From JAVSMW01 sp032027005 (GTDB lineage Bacteria > Bacillota > Thermincolia > Thermincolales > UBA2595), in contig JAVSMW010000009.1 of the NCBI GenBank assembly GCA_032027005.1, positions 132,673-196,672 of the forward strand: a stretch of 64,000 bases of DNA, read 5' to 3'. Made by a program: the position numbers and the translations under genes. Within the stretch, counting starts at the first letter, position 1; each line of letters begins with the position of its first letter. The notes beneath the pieces are model-generated. The model ran no database searches. It was given only the letters and a program-made list of their open reading frames with translations, and had not been told where the DNA came from. Positions 35,185 to 42,250 of the stretch are shown piece by piece.

Positions 35185-36961
35185 GACGGACCTCCTCACT
35201 CTCCACTCTTCCCACAGGTATACTAAACGTAAACCTCGCTCCTTTACCATATTCACTGGTTACCCCAACTTGTCCATGGTGCGCTAAAACTATATTTTTG
35301 GCAATGGCTAACCCTAGTCCTGTGCCACTATTACCTTCTCTGGTCCTAGCTTTGTCAACTTTATAAAAGCGCTCCCAAACATGAGCTAATTCGCCTGGCT
35401 GGATCCCCTCACCGGAATCAGCGACGGAGATTTCGACATATTCCCCCTTAAGTTCGGCGGCAACCCGCACAACCCCGTGTTCCGGAGTATGCCTGACAGA
35501 GTTATCCAGCAGGTTTATCAGAACCTGTTGGAGTTTATCTTCATCACCATTAATCATCGGAATATTTTCGGGAACGCTGACCTGGAGGGTTTTATGCTGT
35601 TCCGCAAATAGCGGAACAAACCTCTCGGTGACTCTAAGAACCAAATCTTGTATGACCACAGGTTCTGTTTTCATATTTATATTCCCAGTCTCCAACTGGC
35701 TGAGATCAAGGATGTCATTAACTAATCTGCGTAATCGTAAAGTTTCATCAAGGACAATGTTAAGATATTTTTCCCGTTGTTCCTCATCTTCAGCCAATCC
35801 GTCAGTCAGAGCCTCTACATAGCCCTGCAGCAGGCTGAGCGGACTTCTCAGTTCATGGGAAACATTTGCTACAAATTCGCGTCTGAGAGAATCCAGGCGC
35901 TTTTCTTTTGTAATATCATGGAGAACGGCTACAATCCCCCGCACGCCCCCTCTGCCATGCCGGAAAGGTGCCATACTGAGATTATAGATCCTGTCTCCAA
36001 TTGTAATATCACATTTTGAGTAATCACTCATAAGTAAGGCCTGATTTGCTTTTTCTTTTAGGACACTTAAGCCGGGATAATTTCCTGGCTTTTGCTCAGC
36101 CATGACCGGATCCTGCAGAAGTTTTTGGGCCGGTGGGTTCATTAAAAGGATTTTACCACTGATATCAAGAGTGATAACAGCATCTGTCATACTGGTTAAT
36201 ATATTAGCCAATTGGTCTTTTTCATTAGATAAGGCATCCATATTTTTCTGCAGTTCGCTGGAAAGAAAATTAAGAGTATCTCCTAACAGACCAAGCTCAT
36301 CATCTGTTTCTGCAGTTACTTTTTCACTGAAATTTCCTTTGGCCATTTCCATGGCTACTCTAATCATATCCATAATCGGTCTTGTAATTGTCTTAGAAAA
36401 AATAAACCCAAGGATCGTAGCCAAAAATATAGTGCCTATGGCTAATAACAGGATTGTTTTTTGGACTGTCCGCACAGTTTGGGAAACCGGTTCGACAGGA
36501 GAGTGCAGAAACACGGCACCCACCACTTCATGGCCGATTTTTATTGGCACTCCTACTGATAATACTGTAGCGTTAATCCCTGGGTAGGTGCCCCGCTGAG
36601 CAACGACTTCCCCCTGTAAAATCTTTTCCACATCAGGATATTCCAGCTTGGTACCTTTATCCATTGAGGTATTATTGATGGTGTTTACTCTTATTAACCC
36701 GGCTTTGTCAGTAATTACAATTTTAGCATCAATGTATTTGCTGATGTTGTATACTTCAGCCTCCCAGCGCATTGGGTTATTGGGTGAGGCCGCTATCATC
36801 TCGGCAATCTTAGCACCATTTTTGGCCAGTTCCTGAGACTTTACCATAAAATAGAAATTTTCGAAAAACTGCGAAAGAAAAAAACCCAGCAGAAACATGA
36901 CCAGTATTACAAGGACCACCATGGACAGCCATAGTTTTCCCAAAATACTCCTGATAATCAT
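35177..36961 (-). CDS. Membrane sensor histidine kinase
   Basis: A 594-residue WalK/ResE-like kinase. Membrane helix at about 10-30, an extracytoplasmic Cache-like sensor, second helix near 170-190, HAMP (TITRPIMDMI..GNFSEKV), a PAS segment (ITLDISGKILLMN), the phospho-acceptor box FVANVSHELRSPLS, and ATPase motifs LINLLDNSVRHTP, VADSGEGI and GTGLGLAI. The ATG overlaps the regulator stop by 4 bp (ATGA). The signal is unknown; similarity to ResE suggests redox or envelope sensing (inference). Confidence 0.92.
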   Translation of the reverse strand: MIIRSILGKLWLSMVVLVILVMFLLGFFLSQFFENFYFMVKSQELAKNGAKIAEMIAASPNNPMRWEAEVYNISKYIDAKIVITDKAGLIRVNTINNTSMDKGTKLEYPDVEKILQGEVVAQRGTYPGINATVLSVGVPIKIGHEVVGAVFLHSPVEPVSQTVRTVQKTILLLAIGTIFLATILGFIFSKTITRPIMDMIRVAMEMAKGNFSEKVTAETDDELGLLGDTLNFLSSELQKNMDALSNEKDQLANILTSMTDAVITLDISGKILLMNPPAQKLLQDPVMAEQKPGNYPGLSVLKEKANQALLMSDYSKCDITIGDRIYNLSMAPFRHGRGGVRGIVAVLHDITKEKRLDSLRREFVANVSHELRSPLSLLQGYVEALTDGLAEDEEQREKYLNIVLDETLRLRRLVNDILDLSQLETGNINMKTEPVVIQDLVLRVTERFVPLFAEQHKTLQVSVPENIPMINGDEDKLQQVLINLLDNSVRHTPEHGVVRVAAELKGEYVEISVADSGEGIQPGELAHVWERFYKVDKARTREGNSGTGLGLAIAKNIVLAHHGQVGVTSEYGKGARFTFSIPVGRVESEEVRHA

Positions 36962-37656
36962 TTAGCCACCTCAAACTTGTAACCCACACCCCAGACAGTA
37001 GATATGTAACCGGCAGCTTCACCATGTCTGGAGATCTTTTCCCTCAGCTTTTTCACATGAGTATCAACTGTCCTCAGGTCGCCGTAAAAATCATACCCCC
37101 AAACATGCTCCAGCAGCTGTTCCCTGGTGAATACCCGGCCAATATTTTTCGCCAGGAAGGTAAGTAGTTCGAATTCTTTGGGAGTTAAATTAACGCGGTT
37201 ATTTTCTACGCTTACTTCCCTGGCTTCGTTGTTGATTTCCAATCCCGGAAAACGCATGATGGCACCGGTCGCTGCTGAAGGCTTAGCGGCTGTCCTTCTC
37301 AACAATGCTTTTACCCTTGCTGCCAATTCTCGCGGACTAAATGGTTTGACCACATAATCATCAGCACCAAGCTCAAATCCTAAAACCCGGTCAATTTCCT
37401 CGCCCCTGGCCGTCAGCATAATCACAGGAATATCGCTGTTTTTACGAATTTCTTTACATACTGTGAGACCATCAATTTTCGGCATCATTATATCCAAAAT
37501 CACCAAATCAAAGGTATTTTTAGACAATTGAGACAGGGCTTGTTCGCCATCTGCCGCTTCTGATACCTTATAACCTTCCCGAACGAGGTACATTTTGACA
37601 AGGTCACGCATTTTAGCCTCATCATCGGCAATTAAAATATTTGCGGATGGGTTCAT
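36958..37656 (-). CDS. OmpR-family response regulator
   Basis: A 232-residue regulator with a receiver domain (acidic pocket ADDEAK, phospho-site LVILDIMMPK, switch MLTARG, KPFSPRELAARV) and a winged-helix DNA-binding domain (LTPKEFELLTFLAKN, REQLLEHVWGYDFYGDLRTVDTHVKKLREKI). Closest in pattern to ResD/WalR. The ATG at 37656 follows GAGGGG with a 7-base spacer; an upstream GTG-initiated extension is unlikely. It pairs with the overlapping kinase gene. Confidence 0.93.
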   Translation of the reverse strand: MNPSANILIADDEAKMRDLVKMYLVREGYKVSEAADGEQALSQLSKNTFDLVILDIMMPKIDGLTVCKEIRKNSDIPVIMLTARGEEIDRVLGFELGADDYVVKPFSPRELAARVKALLRRTAAKPSAATGAIMRFPGLEINNEAREVSVENNRVNLTPKEFELLTFLAKNIGRVFTREQLLEHVWGYDFYGDLRTVDTHVKKLREKISRHGEAAGYISTVWGVGYKFEVAK

Positions 37657-37694
37657 TTGTTTACCCCTCTTTTGCACCTAATTTGTAGTAAAAG

Positions 37695-37722
37695 AAATCT
37701 TCCTAAAAACTTAGGAAGATTT
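37695..37722 (-). terminator. Rho-independent terminator
   Basis: AAATCTTCCTAA / TTAGGAAGATTT hairpin ending in TTTCTTTTAC on the minus strand, 38 bases after the zinc-ribbon gene. Confidence 0.75.
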
Positions 37723-37759
37723 CTGTCAGAAGATATCCAACCTTCTGTTTGTTTTAACC

Positions 37760-37963
37760 TCAGCCAAATCTTGAAGAGGAACCACAACTCAAATCACAGG
37801 AGCTCTGACCGGTAGATTTAACATTCACGGAAATAGGAGTAAATAGCTGCTGGACACTTGAGCTGCTGCAATTTGGACATTTTACCTGATCCCGCTCAGT
37901 AATGGAAATTCGTACTGTAAACTTATGCTCACAGTTTTTGCATCTAAAATCGTAGGCCGGCAC
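37760..37963 (-). CDS. FmdB-like zinc ribbon protein
   Basis: A 67-residue zinc-ribbon protein beginning MPAYDFRCKNCEHKF, with paired CKNC and CPNC motifs, as in the FmdB/CxxC_CxxC_SSSS family. The C-terminus is serine/cysteine-rich (SSCDLSCGSSS). It may regulate transcription or deliver metal; unproven. I use the GTG at 37963 because it follows AGGAGG by eight bases and gives the family's MP-x-Y start. It lies 38 bp downstream of the 59-residue gene and ends at a terminator. Confidence 0.82.
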   Translation of the reverse strand: MPAYDFRCKNCEHKFTVRISITERDQVKCPNCSSSSVQQLFTPISVNVKSTGQSSCDLSCGSSSRFG

Positions 37964-38001
37964 TGCCTTCACCTCCTAATATAACTATTATATATACTTG
38001 T

Positions 38002-38181
38002 TTAGGCAAAATCAACTTCCTTGTATTTTTCACGCAAAAAGTCAATTTCTTCTTCTAACTTTTCCATTTCCAGAATCATCTGTGGTTTAACTGAATGTGC
38101 AGGCCATCGTTTCTTTAAATCCTCCATTTGTTGTTCAAGAAAAATTATTCGCTCTAAGATTTGTTCAGCGGAGTTTTCTAT
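38002..38181 (-). CDS. Small coiled-coil protein with non-standard start
   Basis: A 59-residue helical protein (ENSAEQILERIIFLEQQMEDLKKR..) rich in E, K and L with a WPAHSVKPQMI centre; similar short proteins occur in Peptococcaceae, with no function known. The frame has no ATG/GTG/TTG near its 5' end, but GGGGGG is placed six bases before an ATA (38181) that would initiate just before ENSAEQ. The alternative is the internal ATG about 20 codons later, which lacks a good site. It precedes the FmdB-like gene by 38 bp. Confidence 0.55.
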   Translation of the reverse strand: MENSAEQILERIIFLEQQMEDLKKRWPAHSVKPQMILEMEKLEEEIDFLREKYKEVDFA

Positions 38182-38266
38182 AGTGATCCCCCCTTTTCTT
38201 CAGCTAAACTTAAAAGAAAATGGGCCCATGCCCATAATAATCACAACTCATTCCTCACTCTCCACT

Positions 38267-38315
38267 CATCACTCATCACTCATCACTCATCACTCATCAC
38301 TCATCACTCATCACT
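38267..38315. repeat. 7-bp tandem repeat, CATCACT x7
   Basis: Seven exact copies of CATCACT, with degenerate flanks extending to about 38245. It begins at the stop codon of the rhodanese remnant and probably varies in length by slippage. There is no spacer structure, so it is not CRISPR. Confidence 0.85.
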
Positions 38316-38487
38316 CTTTACTAACCTCATACGGCCAAGTCATCATACCGCCGTCTAGATTATATACCTGATTATACCCAAGTTGCACCAGGTATTCTGC
38401 AGCCATAGAACTTCTTGAGCCCGACTGACACACCAGGGCAACTTTTTTGTCTTTGGGAATTTCGCTTACCCGGGACACAGGTGATCA
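38311..38487 (-). pseudogene. Rhodanese-domain fragment
   Basis: The C-terminal half of a single-domain rhodanese: SEIPKDKKVALVCQSGSRSSMAAEYLVQLGYNQ..GGMMTWPYE, with the active-site loop CQSGSR. The N-terminal half (about 50 residues) is missing. Upstream, the reading frame closes at a TGA, and the sequence changes abruptly into a MerT-like segment in another frame. This looks like an internal deletion that fused two neighbouring genes. The stop is immediately followed by a 7-bp tandem repeat. Confidence 0.75.
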
Positions 38488-38647
38488 ACAAAAATATGTC
38501 ACTGTATTTGGAAAGGCTGCCAACTGCGGCAAATCCAACACCACTTAAGCCAAGTGATGCAAAAAATAATGGCCCCAGTCAGCTAATACAGGCGAAAAAA
38601 GCACTGATTACCGAACCTCCGCTGGTAACTTTTTCTTTTATACTCAA
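38372..38647 (-). pseudogene. MerT-like membrane segment with in-frame UGA
   Basis: From a TTG at 38647 behind GGAGGTG, the frame reads a short MerT-like helix pair: GSVISAFFACIS-UGA-LGPLFFASLGLSGVGFA. MerT proteins have a cysteine pair followed by PLLL..LG-SG in the same place, so the UGA (38581-38579, codon 23) replaces a cysteine. A 7-bp stem with a GGCUU loop starts 21 bases later. After SDIFLLIT the sequence runs into rhodanese DNA out of frame and stops at 38372. It is either a truncated selenoprotein or a decayed gene; the nearby deletion favours decay of an originally Sec-encoding gene. Confidence 0.5.
38540..38558 (-). promoter_or_regulatory. Candidate bacterial SECIS, MerT-like gene
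   Basis: Minus-strand stem AUCACUU / AAGUGGU with loop GGCUU, the loop starting 28 bases after the UGA. Similar geometry to the hdrA and flxD stem-loops. Confidence 0.45.
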
Positions 38648-38667
38648 GGCCAACACCTCCTTTAAAT

Positions 38668-38745
38668 CAGTCGCGAGTTGCGAGTCGCGGTAGATAGCAT
38701 CCTCTAGTGGTGCCGCGAAGCGGCATGGCCGTCTACCCACTCACC
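38668..38745. repeat. Short palindromic repeats between gene remnants
   Basis: Contains GTCGCGAGTTGCGAGTCGCG and a TGCCGC-GAA-GCGGCA hairpin flanked by GTAGA / TCTAC arms. It is non-coding and lies between the iron-sulfur gene and the MerT-like remnant. Confidence 0.5.
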
Positions 38746-38750
38746 ACTCG

Positions 38751-38939
38751 TCACACCATCTTAATCGCCTGGCCGGGGCAATACTGGACACACTGGGCAC
38801 AACCCTGGCAGTAAGAATTTACAAAGTATGGATCATCACTGTCCTCCCGTTCAATAGCATTGGCCGGACATGATATTCTGGCCGGACACCCCGGTGATTT
38901 ATCACATTTCTTTGGATCAATGACAGCTCTTCTTTCCAA
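38751..38939 (-). CDS. Small 4Fe-4S ferredoxin-like protein
   Basis: A 62-residue iron-sulfur protein: ERRAVIDPKKCDKSPGCPARISCPANAI and then YCQGCAQCVQYCPGQAI. The second motif is a standard C-x2-C-x2-C-x3-CP; the first is irregular. Such proteins are common next to rhodanese and thioredoxin-reductase genes. The start is the TTG at 38939, six bases after GGGGGAGA; a longer ATG frame to 39110 lacks a site. A CsoR/CstR-like palindrome lies 36 bp upstream. Confidence 0.75.
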   Translation of the reverse strand: MERRAVIDPKKCDKSPGCPARISCPANAIEREDSDDPYFVNSYCQGCAQCVQYCPGQAIKMV

Positions 38940-38974
38940 GATATCTCTCCCCCTATGAATGTCATAAAAAACCA

Positions 38975-38991
38975 ATACCCCGGCGGGGTAT
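38975..38991 (-). promoter_or_regulatory. CsoR/CstR-like operator
   Basis: Perfect palindrome ATACCCC-GGC-GGGGTAT just upstream of the iron-sulfur gene. CsoR/CstR-family repressors bind ATACCCC..GGGGTAT-type sites. CstR responds to persulfide and controls rhodanese genes, which fits the adjacent remnant; copper control is the alternative. The regulator gene itself is not in the window. Confidence 0.55.
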
Positions 38992-39063
38992 ATTTTTATT
39001 TTAAACTTTTGGCCTTTGTCTGTCAACTGTAAAAACAAATAATAAAAAGATACCACAATCTTT

Positions 39064-39092
39064 CTCTGTGCCTCTGTGCACTCAGAGGTATG
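39064..39092. repeat. Type C repeat, single arm
   Basis: CTCTGTGCCTCTGTGCACTCAGAGGTAT shares the arm sequence of the type-C inverted repeats but has only a short opposing ATACC (39050-39054). Confidence 0.45.
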
Positions 39093-39154
39093 GTTAATAA
39101 ATCCCGTCAAACAATCAATAACCCCCGCAGAACGAGGGTTAAATCAACATTTAT

Positions 39155-39267
39155 CCTATCGTAAGACTCCCACTTCTATAAGTGGTAGTGGTTCCCCGTA
39201 CTCTGCTGCGGTGGGGGTTGACCCCCCACCGCAGTCTCGATGTTCTACTTTAGTTGAACGAGTTCAC
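39155..39267 (+). repeat. Interspersed structured repeat, type B copy 2
   Basis: Aligns end to end with the copy at 31454-31576. Second hairpin CTGCGGTGGGGG / CCCCACCGCAG differs from copy 1 at one position on each arm in a compensating way (T-A pair to G-C pair). The terminus GAGTTCACT covers the trxB stop codon (39264-39266). Confidence 0.75.
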
Positions 39268-40193
39268 TTCCCTTTCAGATGCTCAATATATTCATCTGCC
39301 GAGACTGCAGCAATAGCACCGTCGGCTACGGCGGTCACAACCTGGCGGAGTGGTGTCTGCCTGACATCACCGGCGGCAAAAACACCGGGGCGAGATGTTT
39401 GCATTTTGGCATCGGTGAGAATATATCCGTTATCATCTAAAGTAACGAAACCTTCATACAGGTTTGTACTGGGTATTTTCCCAGCGTAAACAAAAACACC
39501 GTCGGCGGCAATGGCTTTTTCCTCACCTGTTTGCAGATTCTTAACCTTCAAAACCTCAACTTGGTCATTGCCCAAAATATTTGTAATGACCGAATCAAGG
39601 ATAAATTCGATTTGTGGATTGGCAAATGCCTTATCCTGCAGTACTTTGGTTGCCCTCAGCTCACCACGGCGGTGGATAACATAGACCTTCTGAACAAATT
39701 TAGTCAGAAAAATACTTTCCTGGAGGGCTGAATCACCTCCACCTACAACAGCTACTTTTTTACCCTGGAAAAAGGCGCCATCACAGGTAGCGCAGTACGA
39801 GACTCCCCGGCCCCGCAGTTCCTGTTCGCCGGGGACACCCAATAGTTTGGACTCCGCTCCACCGGCAATGATCAGGGTTTTAGAAGAAATTTCACCTTCA
39901 TATGTCTTGACTGTAATAATGCCGTCAGGTCCCTGGCTAACGGTCAGCACGTCGTCATATTTGACTTCAAGGCCAAATTTCCGGGCCTGCTCATCCATTT
40001 TCATCGCCAGCTCAGGACCTGGTATACCCTCGGGGAAACCTGGATAGTTCTCAATTTTGTCTGTGGTAGCTGCCTGTCCGCCAGGCATTCCTTTCTCCAA
40101 AAGAACTGTTTTCAAAGCCGCCCGGGCAGCATACATACCTGCCGAAAGACCGGCCGGCCCGCCGCCAATAATAATAACATCATAATGTTCCAT
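39264..40193 (-). CDS. trxB: Thioredoxin reductase
   Basis: NADPH-dependent flavoprotein of 309 residues that reduces thioredoxin. FAD site IIIGGGPAGLSAGMYAAR, redox-active CATC in SYCATCDGAFF, NADPH site VVGGGDSALQES, and GVFAAGDVRQTP near the C-terminus. The ATG at 40193 has GGGG eight bases upstream; a GTG three codons earlier is possible. The end of the protein (LKGK) is set by a stop codon inside a type-B repeat, so the last residues may have been replaced. Confidence 0.95.
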   Translation of the reverse strand: MEHYDVIIIGGGPAGLSAGMYAARAALKTVLLEKGMPGGQAATTDKIENYPGFPEGIPGPELAMKMDEQARKFGLEVKYDDVLTVSQGPDGIITVKTYEGEISSKTLIIAGGAESKLLGVPGEQELRGRGVSYCATCDGAFFQGKKVAVVGGGDSALQESIFLTKFVQKVYVIHRRGELRATKVLQDKAFANPQIEFILDSVITNILGNDQVEVLKVKNLQTGEEKAIAADGVFVYAGKIPSTNLYEGFVTLDDNGYILTDAKMQTSRPGVFAAGDVRQTPLRQVVTAVADGAIAAVSADEYIEHLKGK

Positions 40194-40513
40194 TTCATTC
40201 ACCCCACATTTAATTTTGTTTGCACCTTAAAAAAAGAAGAAGTATTGTCAGGTCCATCATAATAGATTATGATAGCATTATCACCTAAAAACCTTATTTT
40301 CATATCGGGCACCGCTGTCCTTTACGCAAGATAGAAAAAGACCCCTGCTAAAGCTGAGCTTTCCAAAGGTCTGAGTTCTACGTAAACAAAAATTATATCT
40401 GTGGGGAGAATAATTTTATCCCTCAAACCAGATTATATGTTTGGAGAGGATGGTTGTCAATGCCAAAACATGAAGTAATAACCGTTAGAGTTTAAAAAGG
40501 GATGATATTTTTG
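40194..40513. other. Intergenic, about 320 bp
   Basis: Divergent spacer between trxB and pgsA. It holds a structured segment (AGACC..AAAGC-TGA-GCTTT..GGTCT, 40339-40372) and a possible 11-codon leader frame at 40460-40495. No riboswitch class recognised. Confidence 0.4.
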
Positions 40514-41029
40514 TTGAACATACCAAATTTAATTTCAATACTTAGAATTTTACTGGTTCCGGTTTTCTGGCTTGTTTTCTGGTCTCCGGGTGCCCACCAG
40601 CTCACACTGGGGATGAGCATTTTAGCCTTGGCCGGACTTACTGACATTGTTGATGGATATATCGCCAGAAAATATGGGATGGTAACTAACTTAGGCAAGA
40701 TTCTGGATCCTCTGGCTGATAAACTGATGGTGCTCACTGCCATTTTTGCTCTTTATCAGATTGGCCGCCTGCCGGTTTGGCTGCTAATTTTGATACTAGC
40801 CAAAGAAATCTGTATTGTTGTAGGCAGTTTGTTCATTCTGTTTGGCTACAGGGTTCAGGTAAGTGCCAGCAAATATGGTAAGGCTGCTACAGTAGCGTTA
40901 TATATAGCAATATTTTATGCCGCTTTTAATTCTTCCGGCAGCATTTATGTCATTATTATTGCAGCGATTGTTTCTTTAGCGGCATTGATTAACTATGTAT
41001 ATGGATTTATCAGACACAAGTTATATTAA
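40514..41029 (+). CDS. pgsA: CDP-diacylglycerol-glycerol-3-phosphate 3-phosphatidyltransferase
   Basis: First committed enzyme of phosphatidylglycerol synthesis; 171 residues. Signature DIVDGYIARKYGMVTNLGKILDPLADK (DG-x2-AR-x8-G-x3-D-x3-D) is complete, with about five membrane helices. I prefer the TTG at 40514 (MNIPNLISILR, as in homologues) spaced eight bases from AGGGATGA; an ATG at 40502 overlaps that site. The gene ends convergently with the MazG-like gene, sharing 4 bp. Confidence 0.94.
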   Translation: MNIPNLISILRILLVPVFWLVFWSPGAHQLTLGMSILALAGLTDIVDGYIARKYGMVTNLGKILDPLADKLMVLTAIFALYQIGRLPVWLLILILAKEICIVVGSLFILFGYRVQVSASKYGKAATVALYIAIFYAAFNSSGSIYVIIIAAIVSLAALINYVYGFIRHKLY

Positions 41030-41364
41030 AGCTGTTCGGGAGTAATGGCTTGCTTCGGAGTCCACCTGTTGGCATCTCTGGTCCGGTATTTATGCATCAT
41101 CATTTTAAAAGCGTCTTCTAAGTCAATATTCAGGGAATTTGCGAAACAAATAATGATAAATAAGATATCCGCCAGTTCAAGGCCTAAATTCCCTTCCTTT
41201 TCAGCCGATTTCTTGGGCTTCTGGCCATAAAGATGGTTCACTTCCCTGGCCAGTTCGCCAACCTCTTCAGTCATCCGGGCCAGCATAGACAATGGATGCC
41301 AGTAACCTTCTTCAAACTGACCGATCCAATTATCAACATCAGCCTGCATTTCTTTTATGTCCAT
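41026..41364 (-). CDS. MazG-like nucleotide pyrophosphohydrolase
   Basis: A 112-residue MazG-fold protein that would hydrolyse (d)NTPs to monophosphates for housecleaning. It has the metal-binding pattern EEVGELARE (about 29-37) and ELADILFIIICFANSL, the E-x2-E and E-x2-D motifs of the family. The ATG at 41364 follows GGAGGATGTTTTA. No partner gene; it is convergent with pgsA. Confidence 0.85.
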   Translation of the reverse strand: MDIKEMQADVDNWIGQFEEGYWHPLSMLARMTEEVGELAREVNHLYGQKPKKSAEKEGNLGLELADILFIIICFANSLNIDLEDAFKMMMHKYRTRDANRWTPKQAITPEQL

Positions 41365-41401
41365 TAAAACATCCTCCAGCCTAATAAAAAATAACAAAAA
41401 C

Positions 41402-41486
41402 ATACCACAGAGCCTAATAAGCTTGGATATTGGGTCAGAGGATGATTTACCTAATTTCCTCTGTGCCTCAGTGCCCTCTGTGGTAT
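41402..41486. repeat. Inverted-repeat element, type C copy 4
   Basis: Arms ATACCACAGAG (41402-41412) and CTCTGTGGTAT (41476-41486) are perfect inverted complements; the inner right arm repeats CCTCTGTGCCTCAGTGCC, as in the other type-C loci. Confidence 0.6.
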
Positions 41487-41626
41487 ATTTTTATTTTCCC
41501 ATTGATACTTTCTAAAAATCCCTGCATCTCTAACACTATGATAATCTATACGTTGCAGTTTTGTAAACACAGGAAAATGGCTAGACACTAAAATAAACCC
41601 CTGCATCTTTTCGGCTGTCTTTTTAT

Positions 41627-42097
41627 TTAGTTAGTATTTATGCCTGTAAATTGATACAGCACTATATGGGTATACCGTCCTCTTTGGTTGTGAACCCTGG
41701 CAAAGCCTCTGGGGATGGCTAGGGCATCAAGATCAAGTAAGGATAATTTTTTTGTCTCAACGAGCAAAAAGCCGCCATTCTTCATTTTGGAGGCTATTGA
41801 ATCAAAGATTAAAATCCGCTGCTGGGGCGAAATTAGATTAAGGACAAAGGTGCATAAAGCTAAATCGATTTTACAGCAGAGATTCCTTACATCTCTTGGT
41901 GTAATGCACTTTAAGTTTGGCAATGGATGAAATCGGACATTGTAAGGATGGTCAACTGCATAAACTTCGTACCCCAAACGATGCAGGAAAATTGAATTAC
42001 GAAGGTTTCCCGAACCAAAATCCAAGGCAACCTTACCGGTCTGTTTTTGAAATAATGGAAGATACTTGACTAAGCTACCTGCCGGCTGTATCGACAT
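41627..42097 (-). CDS. Class I SAM-dependent methyltransferase
   Basis: A 156-residue methyltransferase-like protein with motif I ALDFGSGNLRNSIFLHRLGYEVYAVD, a motif II-like IDLALCTFVLNLI and motif III GGFLLVET. The substrate is unknown; the small size and fold resemble TehB-type enzymes. The ATG at 42097 has GGGTGGGGT just upstream. A longer hydrophobic extension (to 42205) has no ribosome site. It is separated from the NERD-kinase gene by a terminator. Confidence 0.75.
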   Translation of the reverse strand: MSIQPAGSLVKYLPLFQKQTGKVALDFGSGNLRNSIFLHRLGYEVYAVDHPYNVRFHPLPNLKCITPRDVRNLCCKIDLALCTFVLNLISPQQRILIFDSIASKMKNGGFLLVETKKLSLLDLDALAIPRGFARVHNQRGRYTHIVLYQFTGINTN

Positions 42098-42197
42098 ATT
42101 ACCCCACCCGTTTCTGCAGTATATAAATATTTTGAGAAAAATAATGCAGTAATATACAAATTTAATATATCTTATCAAAAACGGGTTTAAAAAGTTA

Positions 42198-42232
42198 CAC
42201 CCCAAATCTGCGAAGGACGCAAATTTGGGGTG
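42198..42232 (-). terminator. Terminator of NERD-kinase gene
   Basis: CACCCCAAAT / ATTTGGGGTG with an inner TGCG / CGCA stem, followed on the minus strand by TAACTTTTTAA; 18 bases after the kinase stop. Confidence 0.85.
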
Positions 42233-42250
42233 CTTAATATTTAGAAATCT

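Noticed and set aside
38245..38325. CRISPR array
   Set aside because: The repeat unit is 7 bp with no spacers.
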